32,532 nucleotides of DNA from Bacteroidales bacterium (GTDB taxonomy: Bacteria > Bacteroidota > Bacteroidia > Bacteroidales > ML635J-15), in the NCBI GenBank assembly GCA_028702675.1, contig JAQVOJ010000025.1, positions 1 to 32,532 of the forward strand, written 5' to 3'. The position numbers and the translations under genes are program-made. The notes under the pieces were generated by a model that was given only the letters and a program-made list of their open reading frames with translations, had not been told where the DNA came from and did not search any database. Below are positions 31,086 through 32,532 of this stretch, one piece after another (the stretch's first letter is position 1; every line of letters begins with the position of its first letter).

Positions 31086-32386
31086 TGAGTGGATTAATAA
31101 TGGCGGCGCAGCTCCTAACTGCATTATCTTTACTGGTTTTTATACACGAATTAGGTCATTACCTTGCAGCAAGAGCTTTTGGCATTAAGGTTGATAAATT
31201 TTACATCTTTTTCGACTGGGGTTTTAGTCTTTATAAAAAAAAGATAGGCGGCACCGAATTTGGCATAGGGTGGCTCCCTCTTGGTGGTTATTGCAAAATA
31301 TCAGGGATGATTGACGAATCGCTTGATACAGAGCAGTTAAAGAGCGAACCAAAAGAATGGGAATTCAGATCTAAACCTGCATGGCAGCGTTTTATTGTAA
31401 TGATTGCAGGAGTAGTAATGAATGTTATTGTAGGAATAATGATTTTTACTGCTGTTAATCTGGTATATGTAAAAGAATATGTTCCAATTACAAGTATAGA
31501 AGAAGGCATATATGCATATAAATATGGAAGATACATCGGGTTTGAAACCGGAGATAAAATTGTTGCCGTAAATGGTAAAGAAATCGATAGAATGCAAGAT
31601 GCTTTAATGTCGAACGCAATTTTGGGAGGAACAATTACAGTTGACCGAAACGGAACACTTATAGATGTTGAAATACCAGATACAGTATATAAATATATCC
31701 AAAGAGGTGGTCTTTTTATAGGATTCGAAAACCATCAGTTTTGTGTTGATAGCATTATAAAAGATTCAAATGCCGAAAAAGCAGGGATAAAACCAGGAGA
31801 TAAATTCATAAGTTTAAATCAAATCCCTATTAGCTCTTTCGGTGGATTTAAAGAAATGCTTTTAAATAATGCCAATGATACTGTAGAACTAAAAATTGAA
31901 CGGCACAATGTAATCGTAGAGCTAAAAGCTGTGGTAGATAGCATTGGTAAATTGGGCTTTGTTATAAAATATCCTGATTATAAAACCGAAACTTATACTT
32001 TTTTTAAAGCAATGAAATACGGCAACAAAGATGCTTTTGCTGCTGTAATTACTAATATTAAAGGTTTTAAGCTTTTATTTACTGGTCAAGAAAAAGTTAA
32101 AAATTTAAGTGGACCTATTGGTATCGCAAAATTTTATGGTGCAGAATGGAATTGGTTAAGATTTTGGTCAATTACAGGAATGTTATCAATGGTTCTGGCA
32201 TTCATAAATATATTACCAATACCCGGACTCGATGGTGGACACGCATTTTTTACTCTTATAGAAGCAATCACAAGACGTAAACTCCCCGATAGATTTATGG
32301 AAATTGTTCAATATATTGGAATGGTAATTCTATTAGCTTTAATTGTATTCATCGTAGGCAACGACATTATTAACTTATTCAGATAA
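31085..32386 (+). CDS. rseP: RIP metalloprotease RseP
   Basis: This 433-residue inner-membrane site-2 protease has the zinc motif HELGH (H21, E22, H25) in its first helix and the third ligand D383 in LPIPGLDGGH. Two periplasmic PDZ domains lie between (one containing GFETGDKIVAVNGKEI, the other GIKPGDKFISLNQIPI). Such proteases cut anti-sigma factors or remnant signal peptides within the membrane. Translation is coupled to dxr by the TAATG overlap, and another exported-protein gene begins 2 bp after the stop. Confidence 0.95.
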   Translation: MSGLIMAAQLLTALSLLVFIHELGHYLAARAFGIKVDKFYIFFDWGFSLYKKKIGGTEFGIGWLPLGGYCKISGMIDESLDTEQLKSEPKEWEFRSKPAWQRFIVMIAGVVMNVIVGIMIFTAVNLVYVKEYVPITSIEEGIYAYKYGRYIGFETGDKIVAVNGKEIDRMQDALMSNAILGGTITVDRNGTLIDVEIPDTVYKYIQRGGLFIGFENHQFCVDSIIKDSNAEKAGIKPGDKFISLNQIPISSFGGFKEMLLNNANDTVELKIERHNVIVELKAVVDSIGKLGFVIKYPDYKTETYTFFKAMKYGNKDAFAAVITNIKGFKLLFTGQEKVKNLSGPIGIAKFYGAEWNWLRFWSITGMLSMVLAFINILPIPGLDGGHAFFTLIEAITRRKLPDRFMEIVQYIGMVILLALIVFIVGNDIINLFR

Positions 32387-32388
32387 TT

Positions 32389-32532
32389 ATGAATAGACTT
32401 ATTGCATTTGCTGTACTTTTAGCTTATTCAATTAATATTAATTGTCAAGAATCATTGCAATTTGTTTATGGTCCAAAATACGATCTCCGTTTGCTAATTG
32501 TACCTTTCGACCCGATTATCTATTACAACGAT
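32389..32532 (+). CDS. N-terminal fragment of an exported protein (cut by right edge)
   Basis: The frame opens with ATG 2 bp after rseP and runs open to the window edge (48 residues). It begins with a signal peptide (NRLIAFAVLLAYSINI) and then NCQESLQFVYGPKYDLRLLIVPFDPIIYYND. The residues before the Cys do not form a good lipobox, so a type I signal peptide is likelier. Co-transcription with rseP is implied. The visible part is too short to name a family. Confidence 0.75.
   Translation, partial: MNRLIAFAVLLAYSININCQESLQFVYGPKYDLRLLIVPFDPIIYYND

Overview
The window is a 32.5 kb piece of an AT-rich genome from the phylum Bacteroidota. A Bacteroidales-like lineage is plausible, but the genus cannot be told. 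Four lines of evidence support this. There are C-terminal type IX secretion (T9SS) sorting domains at the left edge and at 26.6-27.7 kb, plus the T9SS component PorQ. There is a DUF2723/GT117 membrane glycosyltransferase and a DAHP synthase fused to a C-terminal chorismate mutase. Several genes are preceded by the Bacteroidota -7 promoter box TAnnTTTG rather than an E. coli-type -10. Many genes encode signal-peptide, lipoprotein or beta-barrel products.

Layout. 0-1 kb: the tail of a T9SS cargo protein and a DUF2490 outer-membrane protein. 1-1.4 kb: a gene-free block with two 48-bp direct repeats, four short hairpins of one family and a larger stem-loop. 1.4-3.7 kb: an ABC-F ATPase converging on a short SSB. 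3.7-4.1 kb: a gene-free stretch with helically phased CGTTT motifs and a LacI-type palindrome. 4.1-5.5 kb: purQ and an uncharacterised secreted coiled-coil protein. 5.6-9.6 kb: GT117 glycosyltransferase overlapping a NodB deacetylase. 9.6-12.9 kb: aroF-chorismate mutase, class I fructose-bisphosphatase and a secreted propeller-like protein. 12.9-16.6 kb: a TPR/SpoIIE phosphatase, an outer-membrane protein and a MORN lipoprotein. 16.8-20 kb: asparagine synthetase, a CxxS thioredoxin-like protein and a SUMF1-domain protein. 20-23.2 kb: an EamA transporter, a YkgJ cysteine-cluster protein and an HD hydrolase with overlapping ends, then porQ. 23.2-26 kb: a minus-strand run of degenerate cyclophilin lipoprotein, pheS and an alpha/beta hydrolase. 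26-27.8 kb: a small lipoprotein, a T9SS cargo protein and tRNA-Ala(GGC) with a terminator. 27.9-32.5 kb: a tight plus-strand run of trans-sulfuration PLP enzyme, M23 peptidase, dxr, rseP and the start of another exported protein.

Most of the window is ordinary chromosomal housekeeping and envelope biology. I see no phage, transposase, CRISPR array, toxin-antitoxin pair or recognisable defence island, and no convincing new multi-gene system. The most unusual signals are non-coding. One is the hairpin family at 1.0-1.34 kb, whose stems differ by compensatory changes around a constant TCT loop. The other is the phased CGTTT array at 3.83-3.87 kb. Several proteins lack or change a key family residue: a cyclophilin without its catalytic Arg, Phe and Gln, an HD protein with HE, a thioredoxin fold with CGDS, and a methionine-gamma-lyase-like enzyme with Pro at the usual Cys position.
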